Part shown: piece by piece, positions 9,295 to 18,378 of the stretch | Layout of the letters: every line of letters starts with the position of its first letter | Position numbering within the stretch: the stretch's first letter is position 1 | Assembly: GCA_963776935.1 (NCBI GenBank) | Contig: CAVZOP010000013.1 | Location: 1 to 59,725 of the forward strand | Direction: 5' to 3' | DNA from: JALOLG01 sp963776935 | GTDB lineage: Bacteria; Actinomycetota; Acidimicrobiia; Acidimicrobiales; Ilumatobacteraceae | Length of the DNA: 59,725 nucleotides | Translations under genes and position numbers: made by a program | Notes under the pieces: model-generated | Told to the model about the DNA's origin: nothing | Database searches by the model: none | Seen by the model: only the letters and a program-made list of their open reading frames with translations

Positions 9295-10266
9295 GTGGGC
9301 CGTACACTGCCCCGCGTGGTCGGAAACGTATCACCCGTGGTCCAGGCGTTGATCAACAACGTCGACAAGGTGGTGCGCGGCAAGCGCGAGGAGATCCGTC
9401 TCGCGGTGTGCTGCCTGCTGACCGAAGGTCACCTCCTGCTCGACGACGTACCGGGCACGGGCAAGACCACGCTCGCCAAGGCGATCGCCGGGTCGATCTC
9501 GGGGACGTGGAAGCGCGTCCAGTTCACGCCCGACCTGCTCCCGACCGACATCACCGGCGTGATGATCTACGACCAGCGCGACATGACGTTCAACTTCCGC
9601 GAGGGTCCCGTCTTCACGAACGTGCTGATCGGCGACGAGATCAACCGTGGCAGCCCCAAGACCCAATCGGCACTCCTCGAGGTGATGGAGGAGCGTCAGG
9701 TGACCTCCGACGGAATCACACACCGTGTGCCCCACCCGTTCTTCGTGATCGCCACCCAGAACCCCCGCGACTACCAGGGCACGTTCCCGCTGCCCGACGT
9801 GCAGCTCGACCGGTTCACGATGCGCCTCACGCTCGGCTACGCCGATCCGGCCACCGAGGTCGGCGTGCTCGGCGAGTACCACCGTCACCGTCGCGACGAA
9901 CCGGTCAATGCCGTCACCGACACCAACGAGCTCGACCGCCTGATCGGCGAGGTCGACCAGATCGAGGTCGTCGAATCGATCAACGACTACATCGTCCGTC
10001 TGGCGGGGCTCACGCGGTCGCATCCCGATCTCCGCCTCGGCGTCTCGACACGTGGCACCCTGTCGCTCCTCAGGGTCGCCCGCGCCTACGCCGCGACCGA
10101 AGAGCGGGCGTACGTGACACCCGACGATGTCAAGTCCGTCGTCGCAACCGTGTTCGCGCATCGCATGGCGCTCACGCCGGAAGCCGAGCTGCGCGGCGTG
10201 CGCATCGACAAGCTGCTCGCCGACATCGTCGACGAGATCCCCGTACCGCGCACCCGCGAGCAGTGA
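9295..10266 (+). CDS. MoxR-family AAA+ ATPase
   Basis: MoxR ATPases act as chaperone-like activators and are usually encoded beside DUF58 and transglutaminase-like proteins, as here. The 323-residue product shows Walker A LLDDVPGTGKTTLAKAIA near residue 50, a sensor/insert region FTPDLLPTDITGVMIYDQ, and Walker B VLIGDEINRGSPKTQSALLEVMEERQV. FFVIATQNPRDYQGTFPLPDVQLDRF follows. The GTG at 9295 is the longest start; GTG 9316 and GTG 9337 are alternatives, and the conserved core starts near VQALINNVDKVVRGK. It is the first gene of a three-gene plus-strand cluster. Confidence 0.94.
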   Translation: MGRTLPRVVGNVSPVVQALINNVDKVVRGKREEIRLAVCCLLTEGHLLLDDVPGTGKTTLAKAIAGSISGTWKRVQFTPDLLPTDITGVMIYDQRDMTFNFREGPVFTNVLIGDEINRGSPKTQSALLEVMEERQVTSDGITHRVPHPFFVIATQNPRDYQGTFPLPDVQLDRFTMRLTLGYADPATEVGVLGEYHRHRRDEPVNAVTDTNELDRLIGEVDQIEVVESINDYIVRLAGLTRSHPDLRLGVSTRGTLSLLRVARAYAATEERAYVTPDDVKSVVATVFAHRMALTPEAELRGVRIDKLLADIVDEIPVPRTREQ

Positions 10267-10270
10267 ACCG

Positions 10271-11383
10271 TTGCTGACTCGGTCCGGCGTCGGTGCGCTG
10301 GTCGCCGCGGTGCTCCTCGGCGGCTGCGGGTTGTGGTGGCACTACGAGGAGCTGATCGGGCTGGCGGTCGGCATCGGCGGGCTGGTGCTGATGGCCGTCT
10401 GGGCCGCCCAGCGGAGCCTCCAGGTATCGATCCGGCGCCGGCTCACCAGTCCTCGCGTCGCGCGTGGCGACCCGATCCGGATCGTCTACCGCGTCATCAA
10501 CGACGGCCGCCACCGTTCCGGCCGGGCGGCGATCCGCGACCACTGCGGCGACGAAGCGATCTCGGTCGCCGTGGAAGCCCTCAACCGGCACGAGGCGATC
10601 GACCTGCCGGCCGAGATCCCGACCCGTCGCCGTGGCATCTTCGATGTCGGACCATGGTCGATCGAGCGCCTCGACCCGTTCGGCCTCGCCATCGGGCAGC
10701 GCGAGGGCGACTCCACGGCGGCGGTCATCGTCCATCCGCGCGTGTACGACCTGCTCGGCCCGTACGGGTCGATGAACACGGTCGAGGCGGAGGCGCTGGT
10801 GCGCCGGACGGCCACCGACCCGCTCTCGGGATTCGTTTCGCTCCGCGAGTACGTGCCCGGCGACGACCCGCGGCTGATCCACTGGATGACGACCGCCCGC
10901 ACCGGGACGCTGATGGTCAAAGAGCACGTCGAGCTGCGCCGGCCCGAGTTCACGGTCGTGCTCGACACCGCCCACCACGTCGCCACGCCAGACGACTTCG
11001 AGGAAGCCGTCGATGTGGCGGCGTCGATCGCGGTGCACGCGGTCCGCAGCGGTCTCGACGTCGTCGTGCGCACCACGAGCCGCGACCACCCGGGACATCC
11101 CATCCCGCGGTCGTCGGAGTCACAAGTGGTCGACCTGCTCACGCCCGTGCAGCAAGCGTCGGGCACCGACCTGCTTTCGGTGGCGGCGCTGTTCAGCGGC
11201 GGGCTCGACCAGGCCGCGATCATCCTCGTCACCGGTCCCGACGGCCCGTCGAGCCGGCTCGGGTCGAGCGACCAGATGCTCACGGTGCGGGTCGGCGACG
11301 GCGCCCAGGCCGGACCGGGCGTGGCGCTCGCGGTGCGCGACGCGGAGGAGTTCACCCAGCGATGGAAGCCCTGGTCGGGATGA
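10271..11383 (+). CDS. DUF58 (von Willebrand-like) membrane protein
   Basis: This is the usual MoxR partner. Two N-terminal hydrophobic segments (GVGALVAAVLLGGCGLWW and ELIGLAVGIGGLVLMAVWAA) anchor it. The DUF58 domain follows, with FGLAIGQREG, the signature FVSLREYVPGDDPRLIHWMTTARTG near residue 190, and VVLDTAHH starting the vWA-like part. The start is uncertain: TTG 10271 lies 2 bases past the moxR stop and CTG 10274 directly follows. No ATG or GTG fits without running back through moxR. The C-terminal half of the vWA region is short (about 370 residues in total). Confidence 0.88.
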   Translation: MLTRSGVGALVAAVLLGGCGLWWHYEELIGLAVGIGGLVLMAVWAAQRSLQVSIRRRLTSPRVARGDPIRIVYRVINDGRHRSGRAAIRDHCGDEAISVAVEALNRHEAIDLPAEIPTRRRGIFDVGPWSIERLDPFGLAIGQREGDSTAAVIVHPRVYDLLGPYGSMNTVEAEALVRRTATDPLSGFVSLREYVPGDDPRLIHWMTTARTGTLMVKEHVELRRPEFTVVLDTAHHVATPDDFEEAVDVAASIAVHAVRSGLDVVVRTTSRDHPGHPIPRSSESQVVDLLTPVQQASGTDLLSVAALFSGGLDQAAIILVTGPDGPSSRLGSSDQMLTVRVGDGAQAGPGVALAVRDAEEFTQRWKPWSG

Positions 11384-11426
11384 AGCGGCACGAGATGACG
11401 CCGATCACCGCGGAACGGCGGACGCG

Positions 11427-13538
11427 ATGGGACTGATCCGGCTCCGGATCGCCGTGCTGGCGATGATCATGGTGCTGCTGGGGCTCGCCGCCGGACGCAT
11501 CTTCGATGCCGTGCAGGGCACGCTCGTCCTCGGTGCGGTCGCGCCGATCGCAGCGATGCTCCTCGTCCTGTCACGGCGCTGGTTCGTGCAGGTCCCCGTC
11601 GCGATCGCGGCGATCGTCGTCACCGTCGCCGGCGTCGTGTGGATCGAGGGCGGAGAGGTGCCGGCCGATGTCGTGGACGCGATCGTCGAGGGGCCGCGGC
11701 GGCTCCTGTCGACAGAATGGCCGAGCCCGATCCGTCCCGACCTGGTGGGCGCCGTCGCCGCCATGCTGGCCGTCGCCGCTGTCCTCGCCGCGGGGCTGGC
11801 GTCGAAGGTCCGCTGGCACCTCCTGCCACTCTCCCCACCGCTGCTTGCCTTCATCGGGATCTGCGCGTTGAGCGCGGCGAAGGGCTCGGCGATCCTGTGG
11901 CTGATCCCGCTGGCGCCTCTTGCAGTGCTGTTCACCGTGTTGCGTCCGGGCAGTTCGAGCACCGAGCGACTGCGGATCCTCGCCGGCGAGCACCTCCTCT
12001 TGCTGACCGCGGTGGCGACCGGGCTGGCCGCCGCCGTCACCGTGCCGGTCGTGTTCACGGATCGCGCCGACCCGCGCCAGATCGAGCCGGCCGAGACGGT
12101 CGCGCCGGTGATCGATCCGATCGAAGCCACGATCGCCCTCCGCCAGCTCGATCCGCCGATCGTCGTCTACGACGTGCGCGCCACCGACGGCTCGACGGCG
12201 CTCCCCGGCCGCTGGCGCACCGCGACGCGTGACGCATACGACGGCCAACGATGGACACCGACGCTCACCCTGCGTCCGATCGGTCGACGGTTGGCGCCCG
12301 ACCAGCCCGGTGCCATCAGTGCCGAGATCGCGTTCGGATCCGACGACGTCGCCTTCGTGCCGCTCCCGGGGACGCCGATCGAGATCGACACCGACGTCCA
12401 GACCGACCAGGCGCGCACGGTCGTCCAACTCGTCGACCGTCCCGTCGTCGGCCTCCCCGTGGCGGTCACGGCCCTCGTGGCACCCGGCGTCTCGGCGATC
12501 GGTGACGCTCCGATCGGGATCCGCCCGGTCGACGAGATCTCGGCCGGCTTCACCGATCTGGCGAACAACCTGGGTGGCACCGGAACGGTGTTCGAACGTC
12601 TCGAAGCGATCGAGGCGGCACTGCGCAACGACTACTCGCTCGATCCCGGCGCGCCCGGCGGCGGGATGCAGCTGGCACTGATCCAGCGCTTCCTCACCGA
12701 GACCCGCCGCGGCAACGCCGAGCAGTTCGCCACCGCGTTCGTGCTGCTGGCGCGATCGCTCGGGGTCAACGCCCGGGTCGCCACCGGATTCGTGGCTCCG
12801 CCGGATGAGCTCGACGCGCGCATCGAGTTGCGCTCCGATCTGGCCAGGACGTGGCCCGAGGTCGAGGTTCCCGGCCAGGGCTGGATCGCATTCGACCCGG
12901 TGCCGGCGCAGGAAGCGGTCGAGACCCAGGACCCGCCGACCCCGCCGCAGGCCCAGTCCCCCGCCGCCCAGCAGCCACCGATCGCCCCGCTCGAGAGCAC
13001 CGGGAACGACGACGTCACGCCGCCGACCGACGTCGAATCGAGCGACGCCGGCGCGTGGTCGACGCTCACCCGATGGGTCGTCCGTTCGGCCTTCGGCCTC
13101 GCCATCGTGCTCGTACCCGTGCTCGTCGTGACCAGCACGATCGTCGCCATCAAGGTGCGGCGACGGCGGCGGCGCCTCGCCATCACCGATGAGCGCGAGC
13201 GCGTCCGCGCGATGTGGGCGGTGGCGACCGACGCCCTGGTCGACGCCGGCCTGACGATCGCGCCCGCCTGGACCGATCGCCAGATCGCCCAGCACGGCAC
13301 GCCACTGGCCGAGCAGGCCCAGCACGAGCTCGCCCGCCTCGGAGCGATGTCGAGCGCGGCGACCTACGGTCCGGCCCGGCTGACCGACGTGATCGCCGCC
13401 GACGCCCTGGCCGCGCTGGGACACATCGAGCGGGCGATCCGCTCGTCGCGCACGCGATGGCAGCGGATCCGCTGGCACCTCAGCCTCCGGTCGCTGCGAC
13501 GGGCGACCCGCTCACCGGTTCTCGGCGACACGCGGTAG
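11427..13538 (+). CDS. TgpA-like multi-pass membrane protein with a catalytically degenerate transglutaminase domain
   Basis: The architecture is that of TgpA/DUF3488-transglutaminase proteins: six or so N-terminal membrane helices (residues 1-210), an extracytoplasmic region, a transglutaminase-like domain (about 390-490), a Pro/Gln-rich linker, one more membrane helix (SAFGLAIVLVPVLVVTSTIVAI) and a cytoplasmic DUF4129-like tail. The domain reads RRGNAEQFATAFVLLARSLGV where active enzymes have G-x-C-EQFA, so the nucleophile is Ala near residue 432. LARTWPEVEVPGQGWIAFDP lacks the usual HAW histidine near 474. Only the Asp of FDP remains. It is therefore probably a non-enzymatic scaffold. ATG 11427 follows the DUF58 stop by 43 bases. 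Confidence 0.88.
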   Translation: MGLIRLRIAVLAMIMVLLGLAAGRIFDAVQGTLVLGAVAPIAAMLLVLSRRWFVQVPVAIAAIVVTVAGVVWIEGGEVPADVVDAIVEGPRRLLSTEWPSPIRPDLVGAVAAMLAVAAVLAAGLASKVRWHLLPLSPPLLAFIGICALSAAKGSAILWLIPLAPLAVLFTVLRPGSSSTERLRILAGEHLLLLTAVATGLAAAVTVPVVFTDRADPRQIEPAETVAPVIDPIEATIALRQLDPPIVVYDVRATDGSTALPGRWRTATRDAYDGQRWTPTLTLRPIGRRLAPDQPGAISAEIAFGSDDVAFVPLPGTPIEIDTDVQTDQARTVVQLVDRPVVGLPVAVTALVAPGVSAIGDAPIGIRPVDEISAGFTDLANNLGGTGTVFERLEAIEAALRNDYSLDPGAPGGGMQLALIQRFLTETRRGNAEQFATAFVLLARSLGVNARVATGFVAPPDELDARIELRSDLARTWPEVEVPGQGWIAFDPVPAQEAVETQDPPTPPQAQSPAAQQPPIAPLESTGNDDVTPPTDVESSDAGAWSTLTRWVVRSAFGLAIVLVPVLVVTSTIVAIKVRRRRRRLAITDERERVRAMWAVATDALVDAGLTIAPAWTDRQIAQHGTPLAEQAQHELARLGAMSSAATYGPARLTDVIAADALAALGHIERAIRSSRTRWQRIRWHLSLRSLRRATRSPVLGDTR

Positions 13539-13556
13539 CTGCGCCGTGCTGCTCTC

Positions 13557-13599
13557 GGCTGGCAGTCGCAAGCTGCGGCAGTCGCAAGCGCTGACAGCC
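13557..13599. terminator. Possible bidirectional terminator between convergent genes
   Basis: GGCTGGCAG (13557-13565) can pair with CTGACAGCC (13591-13599) with one mismatch, closing a 25-base loop that contains two copies of CAGTCGCAAGC. It lies just after the transglutaminase-like gene and before the stop of the convergent Ig-repeat gene. There is no U-tract, so this is only a weak candidate. Confidence 0.3.
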
Positions 13600-13618
13600 C
13601 AGAAGGGGTCTCACCCGG

Positions 13619-16600
13619 CTACAAGGCCGGCAGCGTTGTCGTCGTCGAGGTGGGCGTCGTGGTTGGCGTCGTGGTTGGCGTCGTGGTGGTCGTGGTGGTG
13701 GCGTGCCGGTCACGGTGATCGTCACGGTCGCGGTGGCGGTGCGGCTGGATGGATCGGTCACCGTGTAGTCGAACGTGAACTGCGAGCCGGAGTAGGAAGC
13801 CGGAGCGGTCACCGTCAGCACCAGCCCGGAGACCGTGACCACGACGTCGACCGGCACGCCCGTCAGGCTGACCGTCAGTGGGTCACCGTCGGGATCGACC
13901 GCCGCGAGTGGGACGTCGGTGGCGAGATCGGGGTCGATCGTCGCCTGGACCGGATCGGCGGTCGGCGGGCGGTTCACCCTGACGGTCACGGTTGCCGGTG
14001 CCGACACGAGCCCACCGGTGTCGACCACCGTGTACGCGAACGTCGCGAGGCCGGCACCCGAGCCGGGATCGATCAGCAGCTGATCGGTGCCGATGACGGT
14101 GATCGTTCCCTGGCTGCCGTTGCTGAACGTGATGGTCTGCGGAACCGACTGCAGCTGCAGCGCGTCACCGTCGGGATCGGAGTCGTTGTCGGTCGGCCGC
14201 ACCATGACCGGTCCGGAGTTGGCGTTCACCGAGTCGTCGTTGGCGACAGGTGGGCGGTTGACGAGCTCGATCCGGATGTCGACGACGACGCTCAGACCGC
14301 CCGGATCGCGGACCGTGGCGCTGAAGCTGTAGATGCCGCCGGGGGCGGCGTTGGGGACGACGTCGAGGGCGATCCCGGTGGCGGCGATCGTCACCCAGCT
14401 CGGCTGGCCGGTGAGACCGGCGATGACGAGCGGCTCGGCATCCGTGGCCAGATCACTCACCGGTATCGAGCGCTGCTCGGTGCGCCCCATCGTGGTCTGG
14501 TACGGCTGGGCGACCGGATCCTGGTTGACGTCGATGGTGACGGTCCCGGTGTCGCGCTGCCGGCAGATGTTGACCACCGAGTAGTCGAACACGATGTTGC
14601 CGCTCTCGCCGGCGGGCGGCGTGACGACGCCCGATGCGGCCGAGAGCGGCGCGCCGACATCGACGATCTCGCCGTTGCGGGCGTAGTTGGCGAGGTCGAC
14701 CGCGATCGGCTGCATGTAGGCCGTCTGCAGGAACACGTTCGGGGCGTCCGGCGGTGCCTGGCCGCAGGGGAGGATCGACACCCGCAGGACCGCGTCGGCC
14801 GTGAGCTCACCGTCGTCGATCTGGTAGGCGACCGTCGCCGTGCCGACGGCACCGGGCAGAGAACTGAACCGGATGATGCCGCCGGGCCGCACCTGCGCCG
14901 AGCCGAGCGCCGGATCGGGGGTGGCGGTGATGGCGAGGTTGAGCGCGTCTCCATCGGGCTCGTCGTCGTTGAACAACACGTTGATGTCGATGACGTCGCC
15001 GCCCACCAACTGCGCCGTGTCATCCCTCGCGATCGGCGAGCGGTTGAGTGGCTCGAGGACCTGGAGCGTCACGGTCGCGGAGGCCCGCAACCCGTCGTCG
15101 TCGGAGATCTGATAGGTGGCCACGACGTTGCCGACGAAGTCGGCGGCCGGGGTGAGCGTGACCGCGCCCTGGCCGATGGACGCCGTGCCGGTGCCGCTGA
15201 TCCTGGTCACCGACACGATCGACAGCGCCGAGTTGGGAGTGTCCGGATCGGAGTCGTTGGCGAGCACGTCGATCCGGGTGGCGACCCCGGGACCGACGAT
15301 CGAGACGAAGTCGTCCACGGCGATCGGTGGGAGGGGGATCGGCTCCAGGATCTGGATGACGAGCCGTCCGGTCGACACGCCACCGTCGGGGTCGCCCACC
15401 TGATATGTGATCACGGTCGGACCGAGCACCGAGCCGGCGGTGAACGTGATCACGCCACCCCGCCGGTCGGCCGTGCCGAGGCCGGGCGTCGTCGACGACA
15501 GCACGGTCAGCCCTGCTTGCGTACCGTCGGGATCGGTGTCGTTGGCGAGCACGTCGACCGTGATCGAGCCGAGCACGTCGACCGTCTCGCGCTCGTCGAC
15601 CACGATCGGCGGGAGGTTCTGCAGCGTCGGTTCCACGACGCTGACGATGATCGAGGCGGTGGCCCGCAGGTTGCGCTGGTTGGTCACCTCGTACGTGCAG
15701 CGGAACACCCCGGACACGCCGACGGGCGGTACGAACGTGACGCGTTGATCGCTCGTCACGGTGGCGCGCCCGCCCGAAGGGCAACTCGGCGCGCCGACCA
15801 GCCCGGGGCGCTCGCCGGAGGGGTCGCCGTCGTTGCCGAGCACGTCGAGCGTGACGGGCACGTCGACCTGGGTGGTGACCGTGTCGTCGCGGGCGTACGG
15901 CGGCGCGGCCAGCGGCTCGCTGAGGACGCGGACTCCGATCTCGCCGACCACTTCGTGGCCGTTGGCATCGCTCACCGTGTAGGTGAAGCGGACGATCCTC
16001 GATTCGTCGTCGTCGACGCTGGCGCTGGCGGCGAACTGCACGTTGTCGCCCTGGATCGATGCCTGTCCGGACCCGTCGTCAGGTTGGGTGACGTCGATGA
16101 CGAGGAGCGGATCGCCGTCGGGGTCGCTGTCGTTGGACAGCACGTCGATCACCTGGGTCGTGCCGACCACCGCGGTCGCGGTATCGGCGGTCACGAGTGG
16201 TGGGCGGTTGGGCTCGGTGTCGGAGATCGTGACGACCAGCACCGTTCCCTGAACGACGTTGCCGTTCAGGTCGTCGACGAGGTACGTGAACGGCACCAGC
16301 TCGGCGGCGCCGGCCCGGGCGGTGACGCGCAACTGGTCGCCGTCGACCACCGCCTCGAGCCCGGGCGGCAACGGCGTCACCACCGAGAGCTGCAGCGGAT
16401 CGCCGTCAGGGTCGCGATCGTTGGCGAGCACCGGCACCACCGTCGGCGTGTTGCGCCGCAGGCGGACGGCATCGGGCTGCACGATCGGCGGGCGGTTCTC
16501 GTCCTGCGGTTGGGCGATCTCGACGCGCACCGTCGCCGGCTCACCGGTTCCCTCGAACGTGTCGCTGGGGCGGTAGGTGAACGTCGCCCGGCCGGACACA

Positions 16601-18288
16601 CCGAGCGGTGGTTGGTAGTGCAACGCGGGAAGCCCCGACGGACCGATCGTCTCGGTCACGACACCGCCGATGTCGGGAGGCGTGAACGACGCCACCCGCA
16701 GCGCGTCGCGGTCCGGATCGACGTCGTTGAGCAGCACGTCGATGATGACCCCGACGTCGGGGCCGGTCTCCGCCACGTCGTTGCGGGCGACCGGCGCCCG
16801 GTTCGGCGCGTCGGCCGGGAGCAGTTCGAGGATGACCGACGCCGACGCCTCGGTGCCGTTGCCGTCGACGATCGTGTAGTCGAACCGATCGAGACCGACG
16901 AAGCCGGGTTCCGGCTGGTAGACGACGGTGGAGGCGCTCGCCACGTCGACCGCGCCGTGGGAGGCATCTCCCACCTCGACCACGGCGATCGCCTCGCCGT
17001 CGGGGTCGTAGTCGTTCGCCGTCACCACGACCGGCACGGCCTTGCCGCTGCGCGATGTGACGGGATCGTCGATCGCCACCGGCGGGTCGTCGATGCCGTT
17101 GTCGTCGGGTCGCCGCTCGATGGTGCCGGTGTCGTCGGACGGTTCGGCGGGTCCGAGTCCCGACCCGCCGGTCGACGACCCGTCCTCGATCACCTCGCCG
17201 GACTCCCCGAGCAGGGGGGTACTGGCGTCGTTCTTGCTGATCGCGTTGATGCCCCACGGGTTGATCGACCAGACGAAGTCACCCGCCGAATCGTCGACCC
17301 AGACCATGTCGACGTTGGTGGCGATCGAGAGCTCGGAGCCCGCCGCGACCGTCGCCACCACATCGTCGTAGATGCGCCGCTCGCGCCAGTCGATCCGCAC
17401 GATCGCCGGTGGTACCTGGCGGACCAGCGCCGCCGCGTCGCCCGTGATCGCCAGATTGTCGGCCCCGTCGATGTCGAGGCCGTCGATCGTGACGTGCTCG
17501 TCGATCCCGTCGCGCCCTACGCACCACAGGTCGTCATCGGCGCCGAGCCACGCACAGTCGGCAGCCGGGCCCTGGACCTGGACGACGAGCTCGCTCGTCT
17601 GCACATCGGCCGGCAGCTCCACCCAGTCACCGTCGTGGAACCGGGCCCGCGCTCCGGTGCGATCGAGTACGAACGCCGCGCTGCCGACGAGCGTGAGCAG
17701 CGGCTCACCGGTGCCGATCGCGAAGTCGTCGACGTCGGTCGACGTGGTGCGGACCAGGCGCCGGCCGTCGATCGACCAGACCGCACCATCCGGAGCAACC
17801 ATCACCTGCGCCGACGCATCGACCTCGAACGGGATCGTCTCGCCGGTCAGGGCGAGCAACGCCGCCTCCGACGTCGCAGGGGCGACGACGACCAACCCGT
17901 CGCGTCCGACACCGGCAACGGCGTCCGGCTCGGCGAGCGGTGCCATCGCGATCCCGGGACCCAGTCGGAGCGCCGCCGAGTCGATCAACCGGGCTTCGGC
18001 GCTCGAACCGTCGAGGAGGTAGGCCCCACCCGCGCCCTCGGCGACGTCGAGCGGTGAGCCGTCGGCGGCGGCGTCGAGGCGGGCCAGCGCCCGGCCGCCG
18101 TACCCGTCGGCGAGCACCACCCGACCGGTTGCACGGTGCACGAACCATCGTGTCGCGCGCGTGGCAGATGCGTCGATGGCGGGCAAACCGTCCGATCGCA
18201 CCACCGCAACGACCGCGGTGAGAGCAGCCGCCGTCACAGCGACGATCGCGACCACGCGCCGCCACGGGACCGCCTGCGCGTTCACCAC
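13619..18288 (-). CDS. Giant surface protein with propeller-like head, about ten cadherin/Ig-like repeats and a Thr-rich tail (frameshift near the end)
   Basis: The product has about 1555 residues. A single N-terminal membrane segment (VVAIVAVTAAALTAVVAVV) is followed by a beta-rich, propeller-like region (40-340), an acidic/Ser/Gly linker, and roughly ten tandem 90-100-residue repeats. Each repeat has a calcium-binding-type motif such as VLANDRDPDGDPL, VLSNDSDPDGDPL or VLANDTDPDG, typical of bacterial cadherin/Ig-like (Big_9, VCBS-type) domains. It is probably an extracellular stalk, membrane-anchored at the N-terminus. After TVTITVTGTP the frame enters Arg/Pro-rich nonsense running into the convergent gene. 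One frame over, the sequence reads as T/P repeats (TTTTTTTPTTTPTTTP) ending LPAL and a TAG at 13619-13621, so a one-base deletion near 13699-13706 is inferred. Confidence 0.82.
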
Positions 18289-18378
18289 GTCATGCTACGG
18301 GGGCTGCCCACCCAGACGGCCGCCTCCTACCACATAAAGAGGCCAACTTGACACGCAGCGTCGTAGCCTCGACTCCGT

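Noticed and set aside
5901..10277. A 1458-codon plus-strand frame across the helicase and MoxR genes
   Set aside because: Arg/Pro/Ala-rich shadow frame. The real genes in other frames carry full family motifs. Only its stretch near 8565-8688 is genuine, as the start of the SWIM gene.
13546..18057. A 1503-codon open frame on the plus strand
   Set aside because: It is antisense to the Ig-repeat gene, has Arg/Asp/Val/His-rich composition and repeats that mirror the cadherin-like repeats. It is a shadow of GC-rich codon usage.
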